Shown: positions 14,244-21,904 of the stretch, one piece after another
How the letters are laid out: every line of letters begins with the position of its first letter
How positions within the stretch are numbered: position 1 is the first letter of the stretch
Source: Deltaproteobacteria bacterium
GTDB lineage: Bacteria > Desulfobacterota > BSN033 > UBA1163
Reading direction: 5' to 3'
Assembly (NCBI GenBank): GCA_016875255.1
Contig: VGRU01000026.1
Coordinates: 1 to 26,635, forward strand
DNA length: 26,635 bases
The notes under the pieces: model-generated
The model's database searches: none
What the model saw: the letters and a program-made list of their open reading frames with translations, nothing else
Told to the model about the DNA's origin: nothing
Position numbers and translations under genes: made by a program

Positions 14244-16484
14244 TCATTCTGAGGCGCGGTACCCGCATTCTTTTCGATGACATCGCTTTACGACTCCCCC
14301 CTTCCCCTGCTTTTCAATGAGGAATGAAGCGTCGCATTGCGGACACTTCTCGGGAATGGGTTTGTCCCACAGGGCAAACGTGCATTGAGGGTAATTGGAG
14401 CAGCTATAAAAGGTTCTTCCCTTACGGGTCCTTCGCTCAACCAACATTCCTTCGCACCCCTCCTGGGGACACCGGACGCCGGTATTGAGCGATTGAGTTG
14501 ACTTGCAGGCGGGATAGTTGGAGCAGGCTAAAAACCTCCCGAACTTACCGTTCTTGATCACCATCGGGCTTCCGCATTTTTCACACTTCACATCGGTCTC
14601 CACTTTTTGAGGTTCGCCATTTTCCTCCACCTCTCGTGTATAACGGCATTCGGGGTACCGCGAGCAGGCCAAAAAATAACCCCTCTTCCCCCATCGTTTC
14701 ACCATCTTCGCTCCGCACTGTTCGCAGAGAACCTCGGTTGGGATCTGTTCCCTTTTCACATCCCGCATGGAAACCTTTGCCATCTCCAGGTCCTTCTCGA
14801 AAGGGGTATAAAATTCCTTCAGTGTTTCCACCCAGCCCTTTTCTCCCTCTTCAATCTTATCCAGATTCTCTTCCATCAGGGCCGTGAACTCGATATTGAG
14901 AATATCGGGAAAATTGACGACGAGAAGGTCGTTCACTAAATAACCCAGTTCTGTGGGGTGAAATTTTCCTTTCTCCATCCTCACATATTCCTTCCCCTTG
15001 ATGGTGCTCAAAATCGCGGCATACGTGGAGGGCCTTCCTATCCCCTTCTCCTCCAACTCCTTAATCAGGGCGGCCTCGGAGAAGCGGAAAGGAGGCTGGG
15101 TGAAGTGTTGCCTGTGTATGAGGCCCAATAAGTCCAGAACTTCCCCCTCGGATAAGCGGGGTAACTTCTTCTCCTCATCTTCATCCTGTTTGGCTGAGGA
15201 GAGGTGATTGTCTTCGGATTCCACATAAAGGGCCATAAATCCATGAAAGACAGGCACGCTCCCCGTCGCAGTGAAAATCCCTTCGCTCGCTTTGATCTCA
15301 ACCGTTGTCTGGAGAAAAACCGCTGAAGCCATCTGGGAGGCCACGAATCGGTCCCAGATCAACTTATAAAGCGCCCATTGGTCCTTGTCGAGTTTGGGCT
15401 TCATCCTGTCGGGATCCAGATCGAAGGAGGTGGGACGGATGGCTTCGTGGGCATCCTGCGCGCTTTTACGGCCTTTATAGATATTGGGTTTGGGAGGAAG
15501 AAAGGTTTCTCCAAAACGGTTCTTGATCCACCCCCTGACCTGATGGACCGCTTCCGAAGAGACACGCGGAGAATCGGTCCGCATATAAGTGATCAAACCC
15601 ACCGTCCCCATTTCACCCAGGTCCACCCCTTCATATAATTTCTGCGCTACCCTCATCGTTTTATAGGCGCTGAAAGAGAGTTTCCGTGAGGCGTCCTGCT
15701 GGAGACGGCTGGTGATAAAGGGAGGAAGGGGATGCCGCTTCTTCTCCTGCTCAACTATTTTCGAAACACTGTAGGAAGCCGATTCGAGCCGTTTCTTCAT
15801 GGCCTCGGCTTCCGACGCATTGGCCAGGGTGACCTTCTTCCCCTTCCATTTGACCAGTCTGGCATCGAAGGAGACGGGAGATTCCTTTCCTTTCAGTGTG
15901 GCGGTCAGGCTCCAGTATTCTTCAGGGACGAAACGCTCAATCTCTCTTTCCCTCTCGCAGATGATTCGAACGGCAACGGATTGCACCCGGCCTGCGCTCA
16001 ACCCCCGTCGCACTTTCTCCCAGAGGATGGGGCTGACCTGATATCCCACCAGACGATCCAGAATCCTCCGGGCTTGCTGAGCTTCGAATTTCGATTGCTG
16101 TAACTTTACGGGATGTTTGAGGGCATCGAGGACGGCGTTTTTCGTGATCTCATTGAAGAGAACCCTGTAGACATTTTTCTCCTTCCCATCGATCTCTTCG
16201 GCGATATGCCAGGCAATGGCTTCTCCTTCACGGTCTGGGTCCGGACCGAGATAGATGTTCTTAATCTTCTGGCTTGCCTTCTTCAGTTCTCCGAGAACCT
16301 TCTTTTTTCCGGGAATGGTGACATATTGGGGCTGAAAATCTTTTTCAATATCCACCCCCAATTCACCCTCAGGAAGGTCTTTGACATGGCCAACGGAAGC
16401 CTTAATGATATAGTCATCTCCCAAAAACTTCTGGAGAGTCTTAACCTTGGTCGGTGACTCAACAACGATCATTCCCTTTGTCAT
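14244..16484 (-). CDS. topA: DNA topoisomerase I (type IA)
   Basis: A 746-residue enzyme that relaxes negative supercoils by cutting one strand through a covalent phosphotyrosine. The N-terminal TOPRIM fold has VVESPTKVKTL and the acidic motif DPDREGEAIAWH (D82, D84, E86). The catalytic tyrosine is Y300 in GLITYMRTDSPRVS. The C-terminus carries four zinc-ribbon units starting CEQC, CEKC, CPQEGC and CPQC, each with a second CxxxxxPxC-type pair except the last, which reads CHRKEC. That count is normal. Start ATG 16484 (MTKGMIVVESP) is the family start. Essential housekeeping gene, intact. A repeat-rich gap of 770 bp separates it from dprA, so the two may not be co-transcribed. Confidence 0.98.
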   Translation of the reverse strand: MTKGMIVVESPTKVKTLQKFLGDDYIIKASVGHVKDLPEGELGVDIEKDFQPQYVTIPGKKKVLGELKKASQKIKNIYLGPDPDREGEAIAWHIAEEIDGKEKNVYRVLFNEITKNAVLDALKHPVKLQQSKFEAQQARRILDRLVGYQVSPILWEKVRRGLSAGRVQSVAVRIICEREREIERFVPEEYWSLTATLKGKESPVSFDARLVKWKGKKVTLANASEAEAMKKRLESASYSVSKIVEQEKKRHPLPPFITSRLQQDASRKLSFSAYKTMRVAQKLYEGVDLGEMGTVGLITYMRTDSPRVSSEAVHQVRGWIKNRFGETFLPPKPNIYKGRKSAQDAHEAIRPTSFDLDPDRMKPKLDKDQWALYKLIWDRFVASQMASAVFLQTTVEIKASEGIFTATGSVPVFHGFMALYVESEDNHLSSAKQDEDEEKKLPRLSEGEVLDLLGLIHRQHFTQPPFRFSEAALIKELEEKGIGRPSTYAAILSTIKGKEYVRMEKGKFHPTELGYLVNDLLVVNFPDILNIEFTALMEENLDKIEEGEKGWVETLKEFYTPFEKDLEMAKVSMRDVKREQIPTEVLCEQCGAKMVKRWGKRGYFLACSRYPECRYTREVEENGEPQKVETDVKCEKCGSPMVIKNGKFGRFLACSNYPACKSTQSLNTGVRCPQEGCEGMLVERRTRKGRTFYSCSNYPQCTFALWDKPIPEKCPQCDASFLIEKQGKGGVVKRCHRKECGYRASE

Positions 16485-16675
16485 TTATTTTACGATCCTC
16501 TCTTATGCTTTATTTTTAAGTTCCCACTTCCCGTTTCTTATTTCTAATTTTCCATTTTTGTAACACTTTAGCCTTATGAAAAAAGGAGTTTCATGAGTTA
16601 ATTGATCAAAAGAATCATCATAAAATCCCCCTTAATCCCCCTTTTCCAAACTAATCCTTACCCATAACCTGGGTT

Positions 16676-17008
16676 GCTGGACACAAGGGGCACTCCGATC
16701 GACACCCCATCCCCCTCCTCACCTCCCCCTTGAAGGGGGAGGAAAGTGGGGATTACCTCCCCCTTCAAGGGGGACCATAAAGATTTCCCTCCCCTTCGAG
16801 ACTGTGTCGTAATTACTAATTTGTCACCCTGAACTTGTTTCAGGGTCTCGTAAGTTGTTGGAATGATTAGATGCCGAAACAAGTTCGGCATGACATTTTT
16901 TCAGTTTCCCCTATTACGACACAGTCTCTTCAGGGGGAGGGTTAGGGTGGGGGTGGGGTATCCTAAACCCCAATCACACTAATTGTACGATCCCTACTTG
17001 TGTCCAGC
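16676..17008. repeat. composite repeat bounded by GCTGGACACAAG inverted repeats
   Basis: The 12-mers GCTGGACACAAG (16676-16687) and CTTGTGTCCAGC (16997-17008) are exact complements and enclose about 330 bp. Inside are purine/pyrimidine-rich palindromes, including CCTCCCCCTTGAAGGGGGAG at 16722, and the whole element at 16798-16928. Flanking DNA (16485-16675) is AT-rich, with CCCCCTTAATCCCCCTTTT and no gene. This fills most of the topA-dprA gap. Confidence 0.7.
16798..16928. mobile_element. MITE-like element with GAGACTGTGTCGTAAT ends, core type 2
   Basis: The ends GAGACTGTGTCGTAAT (16798-16813) and ATTACGACACAGTCTC (16913-16928) are perfect 16-bp complements. The 131-bp length matches the GATGGTCTCG-type elements, but the ends are unrelated. 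The core carries CCCTGAACTTGTTTCAGGG and TGCCGAAACAAGTTCGGCA, the same type as at 2098-2169 and 20999-21055, in opposite orientation. Confidence 0.8.
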
Positions 17009-17058
17009 CCCCCAACTTATGGGACATGTTAAGTTTTCCAAAGGGGGAAACCCCTATC

Positions 17059-17160
17059 TCCTCCCTTTGGTCTCCGACCCAGCCTCCGGCTCAGAAGAGC
17101 CTCTGGCTCGGAGAGAGCGGTCTCTGACCCGGAGGGCAAAGGGAGGTCGGGAGGGATTTT
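17059..17160. repeat. inverted copy of the 10744-10853 repeat
   Basis: It runs from CTCCCTTTGGTCTCCGACCC to AGGGATTTT and is nearly identical to the reverse complement of 10744-10853, 6 kb away. The outermost bases (GAGGGATTTTA) are also shared, so both boundaries are defined. It sits just downstream of dprA. Confidence 0.85.
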
Positions 17161-17257
17161 ACAAAGATTTTCAAACAGCTAAAGTGTTGCCCATTTTTTA
17201 TTTTCTATCCGACTCATAATTCTTAACTCAAAACTCTACATTCTGCACTCTCAGCCT

Positions 17258-18361
17258 TCACATCTTCCTGGTAAAACATTTTCCGGGCCATTGAGAAATC
17301 AAACCTTTTAACTCCAAATTTAAAAGAAGGCTCGACACTTTCCCGGGATCAAACCGGCTCTCCCGGATCATGACATCGATATGGAGAGGGGTCTCCCCCA
17401 ATATCTCATAAAGAACCTTTTCCTCCTCGCTCAATTCCGGCCCCCGGGGTTTAACCTCCTCAACCTCCTCCTTCTCTCTTTGCCACTGGGGCAGTATCTC
17501 CTCGAGGATATCTTCGCTCGATTCGACCAGCTTTGCTCCGTCCTTAATCAGCCGGTTTGTCCCACGGCTACCGCCTGCTCCCACATTTCCAGGAATGGCA
17601 AAGACCTCCCTGCCCTGCTCCAGAGCATAGTTTGCCGTGATCAGGGACCCGCTGTCCGGACCGGCCTCGACCACAACCACACCCATCGAGAGTCCACTGA
17701 TGATCCGGTTCCGTTTCGGGAAATGTCCTCCCTCCGGAGGAGAACCCATTGGAAATTCCGAAAGCACAGCCCCCTGTTCAACGATTTTGGCAAAAAGATT
17801 TCGATTTTCAGGAGGATAGACCACATCCACTCCGCAACCCAGGACTGCGAGCGTTCTTCCTTCTCCTGAAATCGCCCCCCAGTGGGCGACCGAATCGACC
17901 CCTCTTGCCATTCCGCTCACGACGGTCACGCCGTGGCGGACAAGAGCCTGGCTGATCTTTTCCGTGATCCACCTTCCATACGGAGTGGTTTTTCTGCTAC
18001 CCACAATCGAAACGGCTAATTCATCCTGCTTCTTTAACTCTCCCTTCAGATAGAGCAAAGCGGGCGGATCATAGATATCCCTGAGGCGCGGAGGATAATC
18101 TTCATCTTTCAACGTGATGATCCTTGTTCCCGATTTTTCAATTAAAGTTAGCTCCTTCTTAACTGCTTCGTCGGAAGGTCCCTTTCTAATTTCACTGGCC
18201 ACCTTTATTCCCAGGCCTTCGACCTCAAGCAATTCCTTCATCGAAGCCTGAAAAACGGCTTCCGGAGTCTGAAACCGATCCAGGAGTCTTTTGATGAAAA
18301 TACTGCCGACTCCCGGAACGAAATTCAAGGCCAGCCAGTAAAAGAGATCTTCGGCCATCAT
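17258..18361 (-). CDS. dprA: DNA-processing protein DprA
   Basis: DprA loads RecA on incoming single-stranded DNA during natural transformation. The N-terminus is a helix-hairpin-helix/SAM-like region (LNFVPGVGSIFIKRLLDRF). The Rossmann core has VSIVGSRKTTPYGRW, VVSGMARGVDSVAHWGAI, LAVLGCGVDVVYPPENR, SEFPMGSPPEGGHFPKRNRI and the Gly-rich SGSLITANYALEQGREVFA. The C-terminal 60 residues are the DprA winged helix. The frame is open back to 18451, but I choose the ATG at 18361 (MMAEDLFYWLAL): the extra 30 codons run through the mobile element at 18412-18543 and match no family sequence. About 367 residues, normal length. No other competence genes are visible. Confidence 0.95.
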   Translation of the reverse strand: MMAEDLFYWLALNFVPGVGSIFIKRLLDRFQTPEAVFQASMKELLEVEGLGIKVASEIRKGPSDEAVKKELTLIEKSGTRIITLKDEDYPPRLRDIYDPPALLYLKGELKKQDELAVSIVGSRKTTPYGRWITEKISQALVRHGVTVVSGMARGVDSVAHWGAISGEGRTLAVLGCGVDVVYPPENRNLFAKIVEQGAVLSEFPMGSPPEGGHFPKRNRIISGLSMGVVVVEAGPDSGSLITANYALEQGREVFAIPGNVGAGGSRGTNRLIKDGAKLVESSEDILEEILPQWQREKEEVEEVKPRGPELSEEEKVLYEILGETPLHIDVMIRESRFDPGKVSSLLLNLELKGLISQWPGKCFTRKM

Positions 18362-18411
18362 AAAACCTATTTCTACAATAGGGAGAAATATCTGAAAATC
18401 AGAGATTTCTT

Positions 18412-18543
18412 GATGGTCTCGTAAAAAGTCAAAAAACCTAATGATCGTCATTCCGGCAAAAGCCGGAATCCAGTTATCTCAGGCACTTATGAAAACACTG
18501 GACACCGGTTTTCACCGGTGAGACGACTTTTTACGAGATCATC
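18412..18543. mobile_element. MITE-like element, GATGGTCTCG-type terminal repeat, core type 1
   Basis: A 132-bp element starting GATGGTCTCGTAAAAAGTC and ending GACTTTTTACGAGATCATC. The heptamer ATTTCTT flanks it directly on both sides (18405-18411, 18544-18550). It is nearly the reverse complement of 10957-11089, with hairpins ATTCCGGCAAAAGCCGGAAT and CACCGGTTTTCACCGGTG. It lies 50 bp upstream of dprA, between that gene and the terminator of the LysM gene, so it probably carries or displaces the dprA promoter. Confidence 0.87.
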
Positions 18544-18583
18544 ATTTCTTGACTTTTTCAGAAATCTTAGGGAAATCGGATGA

Positions 18584-18630
18584 CAAAAAAAGCTTTGGAG
18601 ATGTCCAACCATCTCCAAAGCTTTAAAAAA
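18584..18630 (-). terminator. intrinsic terminator of the LysM gene
   Basis: A perfect 15-bp stem (18589-18603 with 18610-18624, AAAGCTTTGGAGATG) and a 6-nt loop is followed on the minus strand by a run of seven T. It begins 28 bp after the LysM stop at 18653. An A6 on the other side means it could also work in the plus direction. Confidence 0.9.
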
Positions 18631-18652
18631 TAATGGAAATCCCGCAGGCCGC

Positions 18653-19450
18653 TTATCTCTTCGTTTCGATCTCCATCTTCTCTTTTGAGTAGGGCTGAAT
18701 CATATCGCCCTTAAAGATCGCGTCAAAGGCTTCAAGCACCCTTGCCGTATAAAAATTCCCGGATTGGTCGATGATCTCGATATTCCCGGAGATACTATAC
18801 TTTCTGCCTATCTTCTTTTCTGTTACGGGATCACGAATGACGTCCGAAGCCCGAAAGATCGTATACTTATTCCCAATCAAAATCGTTTCCGCCGTCTTAA
18901 AGGCCAGGTAGAGAACATCGCCCTCCGCCATCAGGTTCTTACCTTCCTTGTTGTCAAGGACAATGCCAATTCCCTTATGGTCGAAGCCTGCGATAAATCC
19001 TGCGGAACGAATCTCCGGAATAACCCTCTTCTCCTCAGCCGGTTTTTTTTCTGCAACCACCTCGGGCTTCTTCTCCACAACCGGAGGAGGCTCCACCTTC
19101 TTTACCTCCTTGACCTCCGCCACCTCTGGTTTGACTTCTTTTACCTCCCTGGGCTTTTCCTCAACCGCCTTTGGGGGTTCTACCTTCTTCGCCTCCTCAA
19201 AGGCAGAGAGACGAACGGGGTTTCCAGGATAGATCCAGTGGGGATTGGTGATATAAGGGTTTCTTTGCCACAATTTCGGCCAGAGGAATGGATCTTTCAA
19301 AAATTTTTCCGATATGTCCCAGAGCGTATCCCCTTTCTTGATGGTATAAACCCCTTCTGTTTCTTTCTTCTCCTGAGCCATAATGGATAAGGCAAAACAG
19401 AGGGAGAGAACCAACGCAATGATCAGATGGAACCCCATCAGCCTCTTCAT
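18653..19450 (-). CDS. secreted LysM-domain protein
   Basis: The protein begins with a signal peptide (MKRLMGFHLIIALVLSLCFA, cleaved near SIMAQ). A LysM peptidoglycan-binding unit follows (YTIKKGDTLWDISEKF to WIYPGNPVRL), of the longer kind with a WPKLWQRNPYI insert. Then come about 65 residues rich in Lys, Glu, Pro and Val (KKVEPPKAVEEKPREVKEV), a stiff periplasmic spacer. A C-terminal beta-rich domain of about 115 residues (GFIAGFDHKGIGIVLDN onwards) is common to deltaproteobacterial LysM proteins and has no known activity. The ATG at 19450 is chosen over the one at 19492 because AGGAGG lies five bases before it and the signal peptide starts there. It probably anchors to or organises the cell wall. 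Single-gene unit with its own promoter and terminator. Confidence 0.9.
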   Translation of the reverse strand: MKRLMGFHLIIALVLSLCFALSIMAQEKKETEGVYTIKKGDTLWDISEKFLKDPFLWPKLWQRNPYITNPHWIYPGNPVRLSAFEEAKKVEPPKAVEEKPREVKEVKPEVAEVKEVKKVEPPPVVEKKPEVVAEKKPAEEKRVIPEIRSAGFIAGFDHKGIGIVLDNKEGKNLMAEGDVLYLAFKTAETILIGNKYTIFRASDVIRDPVTEKKIGRKYSISGNIEIIDQSGNFYTARVLEAFDAIFKGDMIQPYSKEKMEIETKR

Positions 19451-19477
19451 ATCGACCTCCTTACTTGACTTTCTTTG

Positions 19478-19517
19478 CCCCGTTAGAAACAATGTCCCAC
19501 CGGTATTTCTATTGGGG
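19478..19517. repeat. 40-bp palindrome in the LysM leader
   Basis: The arms CCCCGTTAGAAA (19478) and TTTCTATTGGGG (19506-19517) pair imperfectly. The same 40-bp design, with perfect arms, ends the TRAP operon at 24911-24950, and a partial copy (GTTAGAAATTCCAG) is at about 19763. In the leader RNA of the LysM gene it would form a hairpin about 30 bases before the start codon. Confidence 0.6.
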
Positions 19518-19556
19518 TTCTTTCACTCTGGATTGGGAAAACTAAATTTTTGTTTA

Positions 19557-19585
19557 AAATTAGCCTCTTATCTCTCTTTTGTCAA
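19557..19585 (-). promoter_or_regulatory. sigma70-like promoter of the LysM gene
   Basis: Minus strand: -35 TTGACA (19580-19585), 17-bp spacer, -10 TAATTT (19557-19562). Transcription would start near 19550 and give a leader of about 100 nt. Confidence 0.6.
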
Positions 19586-19809
19586 GAGAAATATTAAGCA
19601 AAATTTATACCATATTTAATGACATCAACATAAGTAACTAATATTATTTTAAAAATCCATAAAAGAGACATACTTAACCCCTCAATAAAATCTCCAAAAG
19701 TGAACACTTTTTATACAGGCACGCCATATTTCTGAACAAATTTAAGTCGTTAAAGTGGAATCTGTTAGAAATTCCAGTAGGGCCTTAATTATAATGGGTT
19801 GAATGAAAC
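19586..19809. other. AT-rich intergenic DNA with one partial repeat
   Basis: Between the LysM promoter and the stop of the oxidoreductase gene. It is AT-rich and contains only a partial copy of the 40-bp palindrome (GTTAGAAATTCCAG near 19763, followed by a looser match). I see no gene or RNA in it. Confidence 0.5.
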
Positions 19810-20964
19810 TTATTCTTTGAAGGCGGTCAGGGATTCGAGGATCAGGTTGCCTCTCTCGAAGCGGTCGATGGAAAGCGAGGAGATGTCGATCGTGGTTGCC
19901 TTCCCTTCAATAATCAGTTCCGAAATCACCTTGCCTACGGCAGGGCTGTGCTGAAACCCGTGGCCGCTAAAACCATTGGCTAAGATGAACCCTTCTAAGC
20001 AGGAAACTTTTCCTAAAATGGCATGGTTATCCGGCGAGATTTCATAAAGCCCTGCCCATCCACGGGCAATTTGGGCCTTTTCCAGTGCAGGGACCCGATA
20101 GATCGCATTCTCCGACGCTTCAACCAAGGCCTCATAGTCGGTGCTTGTATTAAAACTCGGCTCCATATCGAGTGGGCCGGAGAGAAGCAGTCCATCCACC
20201 TCCTGGCGAAAATACCATCCCCTGTGAAAATCGATGGTGAGCGGAAAAATCCTATCAGTGAGATGGAATGGAGCCGTCACAAAGACCTGTCGCCTCAATG
20301 GTTTGACGGGAATGTGGAGGCCTGCCATTTCTGCCACCAGAGAGGCATAAGGTCCTCCGGCATTGACCACCACAGGGCTGGAGATCTCCCCTTCGCTCGT
20401 CCTGACACCCATTACCCTGCCTTGATCAACCAATATTTCTTTTGCCTCTGTCCCCTCATAAATCTTCACCCCTGCCCTTTTCGCACCGCCGACAAAACCG
20501 GAGAGGACTTCACTCGGACCTGCATATCCATCCCGGGCGCAGAAGGTTCCGCCAAGGATGTCGTCCATCTTCAGATAGGGCCATTGCTTTCGGATCGCAT
20601 CCGCATCCATCCATTCAACCGGGATATGAAACCCCTTCTGGAGTTTTATATTCTCTTTAAAGACCTCCATCTCCGATGTCGTCGTTGCCAGGAAGAGGTA
20701 GCCGATCTTTCTGAATTCAGGATTGATCCCGAACTCCTCTTCAAAACGTTCGAAGGTCTTCATCGACTCGAGGGAAAAACGGATGTTGATCTCTGTCGAA
20801 AACTGTGATCTTATCCCGCCCACGCATCGGCTTGTTGAGCCTTCGCCTAATTGCCCCTTCTCCAGAAGGACGATCCTCCCTGCTTTCCTTTGACCCAGAT
20901 GATAGGCGATGCTCAAACCGATGATTCCTCCACCGATAATCACGACATCTGCAACCTTTTCCAA
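19810..20964 (-). CDS. FAD-dependent amine/amino acid oxidoreductase (DAO family, sarcosine oxidase beta-like)
   Basis: A 384-residue flavoprotein with the N-terminal FAD loop VVIIGGGIIGLSIAYHLGQR, the acidic ribose site IVLLEKGQLGEGST, SRCVGGIRSQFS, VVVNAGGPYAS, and the C-terminal block GLYEISPDNHAILGKV followed by GFILANGFSGHGFQHSPAVG. These are marks of the DAO family, closest in style to sarcosine oxidase beta and glycine/D-amino acid dehydrogenases. It would oxidise a secondary amine or amino acid to an imine, in an anaerobe passing electrons to the membrane. The start is TTG at 20964 after GAGGGG. The racemase-family gene lies 112 bp upstream with a repeat between. The substrate is unknown; other domains of the heteromeric oxidase are absent, so it is probably monomeric. 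Confidence 0.85.
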   Translation of the reverse strand: MEKVADVVIIGGGIIGLSIAYHLGQRKAGRIVLLEKGQLGEGSTSRCVGGIRSQFSTEINIRFSLESMKTFERFEEEFGINPEFRKIGYLFLATTTSEMEVFKENIKLQKGFHIPVEWMDADAIRKQWPYLKMDDILGGTFCARDGYAGPSEVLSGFVGGAKRAGVKIYEGTEAKEILVDQGRVMGVRTSEGEISSPVVVNAGGPYASLVAEMAGLHIPVKPLRRQVFVTAPFHLTDRIFPLTIDFHRGWYFRQEVDGLLLSGPLDMEPSFNTSTDYEALVEASENAIYRVPALEKAQIARGWAGLYEISPDNHAILGKVSCLEGFILANGFSGHGFQHSPAVGKVISELIIEGKATTIDISSLSIDRFERGNLILESLTAFKE

Positions 20965-20998
20965 CTTAAACCCCTCACTTTAACCCAGCAATAAAAAT

Positions 20999-21055
20999 GT
21001 CATGCTGAATTTATTTCAGCATCTCATGAGACCCTGAAACAAGTTCAGGGTGACA
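20999..21055. repeat. core type 2 double hairpin without terminal repeats
   Basis: From GTCATGCTGAAT to GGGTGACA, this has the same two hairpins as 2098-2169 (CTGAATTTATTTCAG and CCCTGAAACAAGTTCAGGG), closer together and without either type of terminal repeat. It sits between the racemase and oxidoreductase genes, inside a likely transcript. Confidence 0.85.
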
Positions 21056-21076
21056 ATAAGGTATGATAAAAAACCC

Positions 21077-21742
21077 TCACTTTAAGCTCGAATGGATGTA
21101 ATGGATGAGCGTGAGAATGTCAAACACCGGCATTGTTACAGCCTCTCTCAATGCTTTTCTAAAAACAGCCATATTGGTGCATTCAAGAACAACAGCAGAA
21201 ATATCAGGGTGATCTTCAACCAGGGCAGAAGCTTCGGCAATCACTTCCTTTTCAATTTTTTGATAATTCAGATCAGGACTATTTCTCACATAGATTCGGT
21301 GGAATTCACTATCCGGCTTCATCCCGCGAATCACGGATGGGATTTCTTCAGCGCCAACACCTTTGAGATGGTCGATCGTCAATGAGTTCTTGTCAGCCGT
21401 GAGCACACCGATCCGCCCCCGCCTACCCATCAATTCATATGCCCAGGGAATCTGAATGAGGCTGGAAGTAAAAAGTGGAACCTCGACAGCGGAGACCATC
21501 TCCTTCTGCCAGACCGCAAGGAATCCGCAACTTGTGGTAATCGCCGTGGCCCCCTGCCTCTCCAGGGTTTTTGCTGCCCCAATGAAAGGAATGAGGAGCG
21601 AAGCATCCCTCTCCCTGACCACTCGGGATGGAAGGGCCCCATCAACCTTTTCATAGAGCACCGGAAAAGGAAAGGTTTTCGGGTTTCCTATATCCCCCAA
21701 AAGCCTCGGAAAACGGGTGTCTAACAGGATGATGCCGATCAA
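21077..21742 (-). CDS. Asp/Glu racemase-superfamily protein
   Basis: A 221-residue protein with the two cysteines expected for this superfamily: one in AITTSCGFLAVW (about residue 92) and one in AVVLECTNMAVF (about residue 190). A Gly-rich turn (RRGRIGVLTADKNSLTIDHL) lies between. Such enzymes racemise Asp, Glu or hydantoins, or decarboxylate arylmalonates, by proton transfer between the cysteines. The start is TTG at 21742 after a good AGGAGG; no in-frame ATG fits better. It lies between an amino-acid-type oxidoreductase and a divergent TRAP transporter, which suggests it converts the imported substrate to the isomer the oxidase uses. The exact substrate is unknown. Confidence 0.8.
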   Translation of the reverse strand: MIGIILLDTRFPRLLGDIGNPKTFPFPVLYEKVDGALPSRVVRERDASLLIPFIGAAKTLERQGATAITTSCGFLAVWQKEMVSAVEVPLFTSSLIQIPWAYELMGRRGRIGVLTADKNSLTIDHLKGVGAEEIPSVIRGMKPDSEFHRIYVRNSPDLNYQKIEKEVIAEASALVEDHPDISAVVLECTNMAVFRKALREAVTMPVFDILTLIHYIHSSLK

Positions 21743-21844
21743 AAAACCTCCTGAGAGAACGGTTTTAAAGATTGAATCTTACATAACACCCCATGACCTT
21801 CCTTAAAAAGGCTTTCACACCATATGGCGGGAGAGATTTTTCTC

Positions 21845-21873
21845 TTTACTTTTTTTCTTTCATCAATTATAAG
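21845..21873 (+). promoter_or_regulatory. candidate promoter of the TRAP operon
   Basis: Plus strand: TTTACT (21845-21850), a 17-bp spacer, then TATAAG (21868-21873), 31 bp before the ATG of the binding protein. The -35 is imperfect. Confidence 0.4.
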
Positions 21874-21904
21874 GTATCCAAATTAAAAGAAGGAGGGATG
21901 ACAG

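Noticed and set aside
18362..18451. Upstream extension of dprA by 30 codons
   Set aside because: It translates the end of a mobile element; the ATG at 18361 fits the family start.
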